DNA from: Aquila chrysaetos chrysaetos
Taxonomy: Eukaryota; Chordata; Aves; Accipitriformes; Accipitridae
Length of the DNA stretch: 64,000 bases
NCBI RefSeq assembly: GCF_900496995.4
Contig: NW_024470386.1
Coordinates: 1 to 64,000 of the forward strand
Direction: 5' to 3'
In this document: piece after piece, positions 1 through 10,525 of the stretch
Layout: the number at the start of each line of letters is the position of its first letter
Position numbering within the stretch: the stretch's first letter is position 1
Made by a program: the position numbers and the translations under genes
Notes under the pieces: generated by a model
What the model saw: the letters and a program-made list of their open reading frames with translations, nothing else
Databases searched by the model: none
Told to the model about the DNA's origin: nothing

Positions 1-3000
1 CCCTGGGACTCCCTGGTGTATGGAGTGTTTCAGGCCCTGGAGGAGTTGAGGTGAGGTCTGTTCCCCAGGCTCTGGGCACTCCCAGTGTGGCCCAGCCCAG
101 CTTGAGCACGGGGCCAGGAGCTGCTGGGGCTGTGGAGCGGGAGGCTGTTCCCCATTCCAGGTGTCTCCCAGAAGAAGGGAGCCCCAGGGGTTCCTTAACC
201 TGGTGGGGGGGGGTTGCCTGCTGCCTGGGAGGAGGTGGGAATTGCTGGAGCTGAAGGCAGTGCTCACTGGCACAGGCTGGGGGTGTTGGCTTTGGGGCCC
301 TCGATGAGGAGGGAGCCAGTTGTGGTTTAAGCCACCCTGGAGAGGGCTAGGAAATCCCCTTTCTGTTTTGTCTTCCTTTTTCCTCTGGCCAGCAAGCTGA
401 GGCCGCCTCTGAGCAGGAAGGAAAATCGCAACCTGCTGGCAGTGTGCTGCCAGAGTGTTTTGTCCCATCCTTCCAAGGAGCGGATGAAAAAGGGAAGGAA
501 GAGCGTGAGGGCGGCCGTGAACATGGAGGTACCCACCGGCCAGTGCCTGCCCACCTCTGGGTCAGGACCCCACCTCAGCACGCCCTGGCAGCCCCCATGA
601 TGCATAACCTCAGCTCTCCTTTGCTGCTTTTAGCTTCTGCACAGGAGAGGCATGGAAGATCTGGGCCACCTGATAGAAACCCTTCTGGAGGCTGAGGCGA
701 CCTCTGCCTGCTTTGACGACGTGGTCCACGTGAGTAGCCACGGGGCAACGGGGCAAGCGTTGCCAGGGCAGAGGACTCGAGACCTTAGTGGGTGATAGGA
801 GGTGGATACCTTTCCTCCAGACAAATGGGGCTTTGGCTCCTTGCTGTGGGGCTGTGCATCTGGCCGGGGCTGGGGGACAGGAGCGCCCGGCCACTGCAGC
901 CTCAGGACAGGCAGCGAAGTGGGCCCTGGTGGAGGGAAAGCCAAGAGCCAGCCCTGAGCTGGGCGAGAGCAGCCCTGGGGGGAAGGCCAGAGCGGGGAGA
1001 CGCCAGCAGGGAAGCAAGACCTGACGCGGGGCAGAGGCAGCTGCAGGGCGCGAGGCGGTGAAGGCTGCAGGGCCGGTGCTTGGTGGGGCGGGGGATGCGC
1101 CAGGAAGGGGCCAGAGAAGAAGGGAGAGGGAGAGGGATCTCGGGGAGAGAAAGATTCCTGTTGCGAGAGAGATGCACCCTGCCCCAGGTCCTGAAGTGCT
1201 GGCTCACCTCAGCCAAAGCATGGGAGCGGGAGAGAGCCCTGCGGGTTTGCACCCACGTGCTGGGCGCTTGCAAGGAGCGATGTGAGCTCGTGGTGAGTAG
1301 GGACCCTCCGCGTGCCCTGGTGCCCCATGCCCACCATTCGTGGCCCTGGAAAGGAGCCCTGCCCGGCTGGGGGCTGGGTTTTGGGTCCCTGGGATTACGG
1401 GGCAGCCCTTCCGCCTGCCCTTCTGCCTGGTCGCTGCGCAGGGAGCAGGCTGGGCAGCAGAGGCGAGCGGGCGCTGGGGCTGCCTGCAACCTTTTTCCTG
1501 CTGCTGTCCCTGCAGAGAGGATGTCCCTGCAAGCAGTTGGGCTCCCTGGTGGGACTGCTGGGTCTCTGACCGGCGACTGCCTGGCCACGTGCCGCCAGAG
1601 GGCATGGGTCTGCCTTGGCTACCTTCTCCAAATGCACGGTGAGGAGAGCAGGCGCTTCCCAGCCTTGCTCAGCCCGATCCTCCCTCCCTTCCTGGCCTGG
1701 CGCCACCGGGGTCCCGTGGAGGGAAGGGGGATGGCAACGTGCTCGGCTGGTTTTGTGCCCCCACCCTGTTAGCCCTCTGCCTCCCTGCCCGTCTCAGGGC
1801 AGGAAGGATCCCCGAGAGAGTGTTGCTGAGTCCCACCTCCCCGGGGGCGTGCGTGAGGTTGGGCGGTCAGGGCCATCCCTCACTGCTGTCTGAGAGCAGG
1901 ACATTGTCACCAATGCTGGGGACTGTCCCCCTCCACGTCTGTCCCTCTCCACGTTCCAGGAGAGACAGAGGCTGGTCAGACAACCTCGCTCGGATGAGGT
2001 CCCCGACGTTGCAGAGGCTGCCTTCCCCCTCGCTCCCTGCCTTCAGCCTGGAGAGACAGGCAGCTACCCAGGCAGTCTCCAAAGTCATCCCTGGCAGGGA
2101 AGAAATCTCCTGTTGAGCACAAGAGAGGAAACCAGTTTGCTGCCCAGAGCAAACTGGGCAGGGAGGAGGGATCTGAGCTGCGGGCCCAGAGCGTGCTGCC
2201 AAGGGTTGCGTTTGCACCCTTTCCTCTTCAGGCAGCAGGGTCTGCCTGTGCTGAGGAAGTCACAGGGAGGTTTCCTGCCTCCCAGAGACGATGGTGGCCT
2301 GTGTGGGAATAGGGGACGCAGCTGCTAGGAGCAGAGGCTGCTGAACCCTGAAGCCCCGGCAAATGGTTTAAGGAGGAAGAGGGCTCTTTCCAGCCCGGGA
2401 TTTGTCAGCCATTTCTCGGGCTCAGGAAATCCCGCTGCCCCAAGCTCAGGAGGGCCCTGGCTTTCCCTGTGGCCTTCCCTGCCACCACGTGGGTTCTCCT
2501 TTATTGGTATCTGGGGCCAGAGCTTGGCTTTCTGTAGACGTGACTCCTCTTCTCTCCTGCTGTTGTTCCAGCCAAGAGCATGAAGGTGCCGCAGGCAGGT
2601 GAGATCCGGTGCCTTTGTGAGGAGCTGAACAGCCCGGACACCGAGACTTTGGTGAAGACCCGTACCAAAATAACAAAGGTAACTGGCCCCAAAGCAGTGG
2701 GGGTGGGGGCCCAGCTCCTGGGCTCCTGCACGTCTCCCTGCTCCCCTCCAGAGTCTCTGTCTCCAGAGCGAGCTGTCCAGGACAGCTGTTGTTAGCAAGT
2801 AGCAGGAGGCTTTGAGACAAGACCGTCCTTCAGGCACGCTGGAGCAGACACCCTGATGTGTGCGTTGGCACACACGTGTGAGTGCTCTTGTCAGAATACC
2901 AATTTGGTATATAAGCAAACAACAAGGGGGTAAGACGCTCTTCCAAATCGCTTAGCTGCACCAGATGTAAAACAGCAGTGTAGGCACAGCAGGAGGGTCA

Positions 3001-6000
3001 AGAGACTGGCCCCTGCATGACTGCTGAACTAACAGTCCCGTCAAGTTGCCTTTCCTTTCGGAATCGCTGGGGCAGAGCTGTGACGCGGGCTCTCCTGTTC
3101 CTGACTTCTCCTCTCCAGGCTTGTTTGCAGATGCATCCCTGCAGCGCAGGCTGTGGACTTTCTGACTGCCATCCTGGACAGCTTGCTGCACGTCATGCCC
3201 CCACATGCAAGAGTAGTGTGGAAGTGGGGTGTTCATCTTCCTGGGGGAATGCAGAAAGGAAATAGTCCAGGAGGTAAAGGAGAGCTTTTTTTTCCATTAG
3301 ACTTTGTCTTTTCTCCTGTTGGCTGTTGCACTACAACCCTGTGCAGTTGGCATGGGCTCAAGAAATGGCCGCCTGTGGTGCCGAGCCAAGGGGCTACCGA
3401 TGGTCCGATGTCGTGCATTAGCACCCGCTGCTGGCGCCTGCTCCAGCTGGTGACAAGGCTATGGGCACTTCTTGTCCAAAGTCTGCCACTGGTCCGGGTC
3501 CTTCCCATGAGTGAGGCACTGGGAGGCACCAAACCTTGCCATTCCTCCCCCTTCCTCTGGGGTCACTGTCAGTCCTCCCTGCCCTGGGACCCACCTCACC
3601 CTTCTCTTTCTTCACTGGGCCCCAATTCCATCTACTCTGAGCTTTGCTGGGCATGCTAGGTTTTCCACAGGTTGGGTAGTTGTTCGTTGCTCTCATTGCT
3701 TTCCCCGACTGTGGTGTTACCCAGCCTGTGAGGTGCCCTTCCTTCAGCCACTGGTTGCTGCCCATCTGTAGCCTGGGAGCCTCCGGCCTCGTGCTGTGCC
3801 TGCCCATTTCAAGGCCCCTGTTCTCCTCCGCTCACGCTCTGCTGCGCTCCACTTGGGCTCTAGGGCCACCAGTGGCTCAAGCAGTGCAGACTAACTCAGT
3901 CTCAGGAGGGTAGAGGCAAGGAAAAGCGTCCCTGGAGAATGGGTTCCTCCTGAAGGAGACACGTGCCCTTGCAGAGGCCCTGCAAGGCATCTTCAGGGTC
4001 TTGAAGAGCGTATTTGTTCGGGCCTTGCATCGCTACAGACGCATGGGAGAGTTAGCCAAGCGCATGAGCATGAAATGGGTCCGTGTCCTCTGGGGTGCAC
4101 ACAGGGCACGCAGCTGCTCATACGGTTGGGCCAGGCACATGCAGCAACCGAGGCTGTGCGTGTGAGCGTGTGCGTGTGCGTGCGTGCATGCGCACGATTG
4201 CCAAGAGCACACTGGGCTCCAGATGTGAGCCAGGGTCAGGCAGGGTGGAAGGCGTGAGGTTTCGAGCTGGATCTGGACTCTGTGTCAGGGGCGCTCATAG
4301 TGCCGAGTGACTGTGTCTGGGCCCCACAGGAGGGGGTAAAGCATGCACCGAGCCTTCTTTCTCCTCTTCTTCCATTCAGGTGCCAAAAATCTTGAAACCC
4401 TTTACACCCTGCATGCAGCAGAGCACCCAAGGCCCTTCCTGCTCCGTGCAGTGTTTCTCCTCACCCACTTTCACCAGGAGCCCGTAACCAGCAGTCTCCT
4501 CCAGAAGAGTCTGCTGATGGACAGGTACGTGCACTCCCCACTTCCCCGCTGTAGTCAAACAGGGACCCTGCAGCTTCCTTGCCCAGGGGGGGGGTCCGGT
4601 TGAGAAGCAGGTCTTTTTTTTCTGCCCGAGCAGTCTGGAGTGTTGCAAGACTGCGTGCTTGTGTCTCTGCTGTGAGTGGGGCGTTGTAAGCCCCATTGCA
4701 GGTGAGGAGGTTTGAGGGCACCGCAGGACCGCAAGGATACGGGCTCAGGGGTGAACGTCTCTTCCCTTGCAGTGACACGGTGGAGCTGTGGAGGAGCCTG
4801 GGGAGAAGCATCCTTGGGATTGGGATCCTGAGGTGCTTAGTGCAGAAACTAAACAGAGCAGGAAACCACCGCCTGGGGACGGACTCCTCCACTTGTGGGC
4901 GGCACAACCGTCAGACGGCTGTGGAGACTCTGACGGTACGTTCAACGGCAGACACGTTTCTGCAGCTGGGCATCTGCTTGCCAACTCACACCTGGGCGCA
5001 AGGGAGTCAGGTGCCCTTTGCGGGTGCCCACGGAGATGCGCAGGGCGCTGTGCTGGGCCGGCCTCAAGGAGTGTGGGGAGCCAGGCCAGTTTGGTACTCC
5101 TGAGCCACAAGGCTGTCGCAGAAGTGACAACTGCGGACAGTGACCCCCCACCCCAGGCAGGCGGGGGAACCAGGCTGGTGGGAAAAGGCCTTCCCTGAAC
5201 AGGTGGTTCTTGGTCATGTTTCTCTGCAGATCACCCGTGCCATCTCCGAGGTGGTGCTTGCCCTGAGGAGCACGGAGGAGCTCAGGCAACTGCTTCCCCA
5301 CCTCCTTCCCAGCCTCCTCAGGTGGGCCAGTGAAATGCTGGGTGGGGAGAGGCTGCTTTTGCTCATGAGCACCTGGAGAGAACTGTTCCTCGAGTGCCAC
5401 ATGCAAGTGGAGAAGCCGTGCAGGTAAGGAGCCGAAGGGGCAGATGGAGGGGCTGGCTTCAGTTCCCCGCCGTGCCAAGGCCTGTGCCTTTGTGGGGCTG
5501 AGGGAGGGCTTCGCCTGCCCCACTTCCTAGATGTGGAAAGCGGTCGTCGTGGTTGGTTTTACTTCTGTTCCTTCATGGAGAAACTCCAGCTCCCAGGCAG
5601 GAAGGTCTTACGCAGCTCATACTGCGGACGGCCGTCATCTTGCCTCCTGCATACCCCTTGCGTGCGCAATAGCATTGCACTCCCTCAACGGACCCCCGCT
5701 GGGAGCTGTGACTCTTGCGGGCACTGGTGTCGTTCTTGGCCAAAGGCTGGTGGGAAGAGGGGTGAGGTGTTGGCCTTGGTTGATACCTAGCGTGGAGTCA
5801 GTCTAGAGGCGTGGGTTTTTCTTCTGCTTCGGGGGGGTCTGGGGCACGAAGAAAATGCCAGTGTCGTTAGCTGCAGTCTGGAAGGCTGTGGAGCATCCTT
5901 CCAGGGGTATTTAGCTCTGCTGCAGATCAGTCTTCCCCTAACCTGCTTGTGATTTGAGAGTTCTTGGGGTTTCTGGCGGTGGTGCTATTTGCACTTGTTT

Positions 6001-6708
6001 TGTTTGATTGGGTTTGTTTATTTTGCGTTTTGTTTCTGTTGCCAGGGTTTTCCTTTCAGCTCTAGAGTTGGTGCTGGGCAAATGCATGGCGCAGAAATGG
6101 ACGCAGCTGCTCATGAATCGGGGAGTGTGGGCTCGCCTGGAAGAACCCCCTGGCTCACCCTGAGGGGGTGCGTTCTCCTGAGCAGGTAAGAGCCCCAGGG
6201 ATGCGTCTGGCCAACTCCTGCAGGGCCGTGCCCAGGGACATGGCCGCTGGGAGCCTCCCGGCGTGCCCGGGAAGCCGTCGGGAGCTGAAGAATAGTGCCT
6301 GCATCGGCGCAAGTGAATTTGGGAGGCCCGGCCTGTGGCCTTCCTGGGTAACTGTGTGTCCCTCGCTTGTGACCCCTGCGCAGCGTCCTGCTCCACGCTG
6401 GGCTCGTCTCCCCCTGTCTGGTGAAGAACCTCTTGCCGTGGCTGGTTTCCTGCTCAGTTAAACTGCGGGTGACAGCTACAGCTTTCTTTGCTGAGGTAAG
6501 GCAGGAGATGGGGAAGGAAGGGCTCAGAGGGCTTTCACTGAGATACTGCTGCTCGGGATGTCTTTTTTTGTGGGAAGATCCCTGGCGAACGGGTCCCTGG
6601 AGCGGGGTGCCCAGGGGAGCGCCTGGCCGGGACCAGGTCCCCACGGCGCTGCCTGTCTTGTTGCTCCAGATCTCTCGGGGCGGCAGGACGACGGGGACCT
6701 CCGAGTGA
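1..6708 (+). pseudogene. Maestro heat-like repeat (MROH) family gene, copy 1, 5' end outside window, several frameshifts
   Basis: A multi-exon gene of the MROH/maestro family, predicted HEAT-repeat proteins of poorly known function. Exons readable from splice sites and MROH-like peptides: 1-50 (partial), 393-528, 634-729, 1188-1292 (contains WERERALRVCTHVLGA), 1516-1638, 2572-2678 (SPDTETLVKTRTKITK), 3119-3273, about 3930-4094, 4380-4524, 4773-4935 (DTVELWRSLGRS), 5230-5423, 6046-6185, 6384-6495 and 6670-6708 (stop). An ATTAAA signal lies at 6767. The frame is lost inside exon 1516-1638, at two places in 3119-3273, in 4380-4524 and twice in 6046-6185, each by 1-base indels. The last two exons affected are open in copies 2 and 3. 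The product also ends early on a 13-codon exon, without the longer C-terminal HEAT region I recall for the family. It is either a decayed gene or a good gene hit by assembly indels; family assignment is by recall of motifs. Confidence 0.72.
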
Positions 6709-6772
6709 GGCAGGCACCAGAGGAATCCCTCCGCAATACCTGGCCCCAGCCAGCACCACGGAGTTAATTAAA

Positions 6773-7309
6773 GCTCATCAAAGACACCGAAAGGGGAGTG
6801 TATCTGTTCTTTCCCTAATAGCACCCCGGCGGCTGGTGAGACGACGTGTGGGGTGACACGGAGGCTGAGGGCTGCCAGCTGTGGGGCCCCTCTCAGATCT
6901 TCCTGGGCTGGGGACAATGGAGTCGTGCCAGGACAGACCCCAGAGCAGGGGTCTCCCCGTGGGGTCCTGGGGCCTTGCCGTGCCATGCTGACCCCTGTGA
7001 GAAGAAGGTGGGCTGCGCCGGCGACCAGGCCTGGTGCTGGGGCCAGGAGTTTCCTTTAGGCACCTGCAGTGCCGAGGGATCCGACATCCCCACCGCAGAC
7101 ATGTAGAGCTCTTCCAAGGGGGTTATTCCGGGTGCCTCGGTGGAGGGCAGAGGTGGCCCTAGGCCTGAAAGACCAGCTGTACTGAGGTCTGGTGCCCCTG
7201 AGTGCTGTTGCCCATGGGATTCCCACCAAAAGTCCCCTGAAGAGGCAAGAATCTTCACCCGCTGTTTCATGGTCACTACAGCCAAGGCTGACAATGCTTT
7301 TTCCACCCC
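6773..7309. other. MROH 3' flank, no gene recognised
   Basis: GC-rich flank between the MROH polyadenylation signal and the older LTR. Short open frames (for example 86 codons from 6846) have no recognisable motif and I do not call them genes. Around 7268-7294 a ~27-base segment resembles 16325-16351, part of a weak older repeat inside the unit. Equivalent stretches are 27335-27871 and 47655-48191. Confidence 0.5.
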
Positions 7310-8909
7310 TGTGTCCCGATCCAATGTCGGGGAAGGTGTCGATATGATCCCAAGAGCAAGATTAAGACGCAAGCAGGTCAAACGCTGTATAACCCAAAAG
7401 AGCTTTAATTATCAAAAGTAGAAAACAGTAGCGCTAGGATAGACTGGAAGAAAAGGCAGAAATCAAGCAAGCAGTCGGGATAGAGTTGCAAGACTAGTCA
7501 CCACCTGTCGCGTCCCAAAGTTGGAGCGACTCGGGTTCGTGGATTTCCTTTGTCAGAATGAAGGTGAAACGACACCAGGGGAGTTCAAACAACAATCAAC
7601 ATTTATTCAGCCTAGCTAACCTTGCCCAAGTAGAAGTGAACTTATCAATATGAACCTTGCAACATGTCATTAAGCCGCTGTTGAAAGAGAAGGGAGGTGT
7701 AGAAAAAGAAATGAAGAAAGGAACCTGAAATGTATCGGAAGGAGAGCTCTCCCATTGAGTCACGAGGTTCAGAGCAGACCCCCTTGCTTTCTGGACTCCT
7801 TCTCAAAGAGGAGCCCAGGGGCGGCTAGATCCACTCACTCCTAGTCTCAGACTTGGTCAACGGTTTATGTTTAAAAGGATGAGGTGTAGGGACTGTGGAA
7901 AAGAGAGAAGGAAAAGAGGGAGAGAGAGAATGAGAGAAAGAAAGAAAGAAAGAGAGAAGAGAAGGGTTTCACCAGTCCTGGGTGCAGCGTTGGTCCAGCC
8001 AGCGTAGAGATCCAGTTCCGGAGGGCGCGCACTGAGAACTCGTTCTCCCTTCTTTTATAGTGTGTTAGTCGATGGTTTTGACATGTGCAGTTCCCGTTGC
8101 CGGGGTTCTCTGGAATCGGTCGGTGAGCTTTGTGGGGGGGTTCATTGCGGAGTTGCCTCTCTTCTTCTGCTGGCATGACCGCTTAAGATAGAAGCACAGT
8201 CCCATCTTCCGTGGGGCCTCCTCCTCCAGGCACATATGCTGTGCTCCTTCTCCTGGTCACTTAAGATAAGGAACTGCGGCTTTGGAGAAGTGCGGTCCCA
8301 CCCTCCGTTGGGGCCCTCTCCTCCGGCCACGTTGTCCTGTTCACAAAACTCCAGCATTTTTGCAGAGGCCGTTTTCTCCACCAAAGTTCTTTAACGAATG
8401 TTTGAGACATTGACTATAATTGTCAGACCGTCACACCACCATGGATCCAGCGGCATCCCGTTGGTCCTCAGTCTTCAATTCTTCGGTGAGGGGTGCACAC
8501 CACGGCTTGTCTCCATGGTTTTTTTGTAGGACATAGTCTGATGCACGCGCATACATACTGTTCATGCACTCTTCACGCGCTGCAGGTTTCACCTATCACA
8601 CAGCCTTCGCGTGATCAACACCAGAAACCAGTACCTTATCTCAAAGACTGCAGTTTCCACGACAGTGATAGTCTCCACGTTCCTGCATGCTTCACCGGCT
8701 CCGGCCTGTCTCCTCCCCTGGATGCCTCAGTGGCCTGATAATCGTCCTGATGGACAGAGGAGTGCCCTGCTTAAACAAGCCATCTCTGGGATAAGTGGCT
8801 CGTCACAGCAAACAATCCTTGAGATGAATGGCTTGAGGTGACAGTCCAGTCTCTCACAACAAACAATCTTTGAGACAGATAGCTCGAGGTAACAATTCAG
8901 GCTCTCACA
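7310..8909 (-). mobile_element. Older minus-strand solo LTR carrying a younger LTR inside it (copy 1)
   Basis: The sequence outside the inner LTR (7310-7505 plus 8436-8909, ~0.67 kb) looks like one LTR read on the minus strand. It begins TGTGAGAGCC at 8909 and has two diverged ~60-bp tandem repeats near its start (8797-8909), like U3 enhancer repeats. A minus-strand ATTAAA occurs near 7403, and the end is CGACA or GACACA near 7310-7325. The left end is uncertain within ~15 bases and I could not find a clean target duplication. The weakly homologous block near 16330-16480 appears to lack this insertion. Family not assigned. Confidence 0.45.
7506..8435 (-). mobile_element. Solo LTR, avian ERV, minus strand (copy 1)
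   Basis: 930 bp with TGT...ACA ends and a perfect 5-bp flanking duplication CCACC (7501-7505 and 8436-8440), as in ERVL-type integrations. Read on the minus strand it has a TATAAAAG box (plus-strand position ~8056) and an AATAAA signal (plus-strand position ~7602), in the order expected for an LTR. It contains a variable purine microsatellite (~7908-7965). No internal retroviral sequence is adjacent, so it is a solo LTR. It is present at the same site in all three copies and so predates the array. Confidence 0.85.
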
Positions 8910-10231
8910 CCCTGATCAGCACTCCCTCTTCTGCAAGGACCAGAGTCAGGTGAGCATCACCTTTGTTGGCCTACCTGGCACCTGTGTGAAGAAGTGGTCC
9001 CAAGACACCCTAGAAACCTGCTGGACCCTCAGAGGGTGTCCGTGATTTCCATCTTTGGAGGCCTTCAGCTTTCACTCTGGAGCGTTGCAGCCAACCTGAT
9101 CGCAGGGAGGGTGATCGTTTCCTTCTGGGCAGGAGGCTCAGCTACAGACCCCCAGCCAGGCCCTCCCAGCCACTTCCAGGAGCTTGTGTTGCAAGCTCCC
9201 GCAGTGTTCCTTAGGAAAAGGGATTCAGCGGGAGGTGAAGACATCTAAATATGTACCTGCTTCTCAAAATAGATGGCATCTAAGTCATAGCCTCATGGGA
9301 CAATCCAGGGTGGGGGAAGCTTCAGAGGCCCCTAGTGCAACCTAGGGCTCAAGGCAGGGTCAGCTCTGACATCAGACCAGGTTGCTCAAGGCATTTCAGC
9401 ATCCACAGAGTGTGCACACGAGCCAGGCATCTCAGACACCATCAGGGAAATGGAGACAGGTCATTTGACCAGTTCCCTGAACAAAGGGAGCTATCGGCAT
9501 GCCGTGCCTCCTCAGAGTCCTAGGAACACCGAAGCTTTTGCTCCAGAGGAGCGTGATCCCTCCTGAGGTGTCCTGGTGTAGCCCCTGCTCCGTGGGGTGC
9601 TTTAGGCTGTAAAGAACATCAAAACAACGCCTCTGACGGGGGTGATTTCACCCCCAATCCCAAAATGCAGAGCAGAGGGAGGGATCTCAGATCTCCCAGG
9701 CTCTCTGCTGCAGGGTTGGGACTTCAGAGATGTTCCCAAAGTGGATTTGTTTGCATTTTTTTCTTCTCTTCTAGTTCGTGTGCCGGTACCGGAAAGAAGG
9801 CAGCAGAAGTGCACACTAGTTGTAACCCCTTTTTCTTGCCGGCAATGAAGGTGCCTCTCGGCTGGCAGCGTGAGGAGGACCCCGTGTTACAGCTCTTGAG
9901 TCCTTATACGCAACCCTAAAACTACTCATGTGTTCCTATTTACAATTTACACAAACTGTTGGCTTTGGCCATGATAGCGCCTGTTACCATTCGCTTTTGA
10001 GCATTTGTACACGCGACCCCGCCCATGCAACGACGCTTAATATATGTTTATTAGCTGACTTTGCACAATTTTATTGCCACTTTGCCGCTTTCAGCCGGTT
10101 TGGTCTTGTTTCTTCTAGCAGCAAACCCACTTCTACGGAAGAGGTCAGTCGTTCAAGTTCTCTTGCTCATGTCTCGGAAGACATCTTTGTCTTTTGGCAT
10201 TTTCTTACGTAAAATGCCGCGGCCCTCCTTT
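8910..10231. other. Unidentified stretch upstream of the RIM-BP-like gene
   Basis: Bases 8910-9060 resemble 16370-16520, an older repeat inside the unit. An 84-codon frame (8994-9248) is open in all copies but has no recognisable domain. A possible terminal exon follows a good acceptor (polypyrimidine tract, AG at 9773-9774): 9775-9819 would encode FVCRYRKEGSRSAH and a stop. This looks like a short basic tail, but no upstream exon was found. From ~9920 the sequence becomes AT-richer and leads into the promoter minisatellite. Equivalents are 29479-31449 (with a private LTR) and 49794-51115. Confidence 0.35.
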
Positions 10232-10365
10232 GTGAGCAGGGGCCAGGACATGCCATAAAAGGCCATACTGCCCCACCCCTCATTGTGAGCAGGGGCCAGG
10301 ACATGCCATAAAAGGCCATACTGCCCCACCCCTCATTGTGAGCAGGGGCCAGGACAGGTATATAA
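10232..10365 (+). promoter_or_regulatory. Promoter with 53-bp minisatellite and TATA box (copy 1)
   Basis: Two 53-bp units (10232-10284 and 10285-10337) each contain CCATAAAAGG, which fits the CC(A/T)6GG CArG-box pattern. A third, diverged start of the unit (10338 on) has TATATAA at 10359-10365 instead. The RIM-BP-like start codon lies ~160 bp downstream. The arrangement looks like a real core promoter with repeated upstream elements; SRF binding is only an inference from the motif. Confidence 0.6.
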
Positions 10366-10525
10366 GGCCACGCTCAGCCACCCGGGCCGTGGCAGTCGCT
10401 GTCTTTGCTTCTGCACAGGAAAGGGAGGCAGCAGCTGCAACAGGGTCGGGGGGCTGCCGCCCCTCACAGACCCAGGGAACGCAACCGTTGGTGAGCTTTG
10501 GCAGCAGCGCCTGGTAGCTGACGCC

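Noticed and set aside
1797-2118. Additional MROH exon between 1638 and 2572
   Set aside because: The peptides on either side appear contiguous for the family and no frame here shows MROH-like residues, although splice-like sites occur.
7506-8435. Full-length provirus
   Set aside because: Only LTR-type sequence flanked by a target duplication. No gag, pol or env translation lies beside any LTR, so all are solo LTRs.
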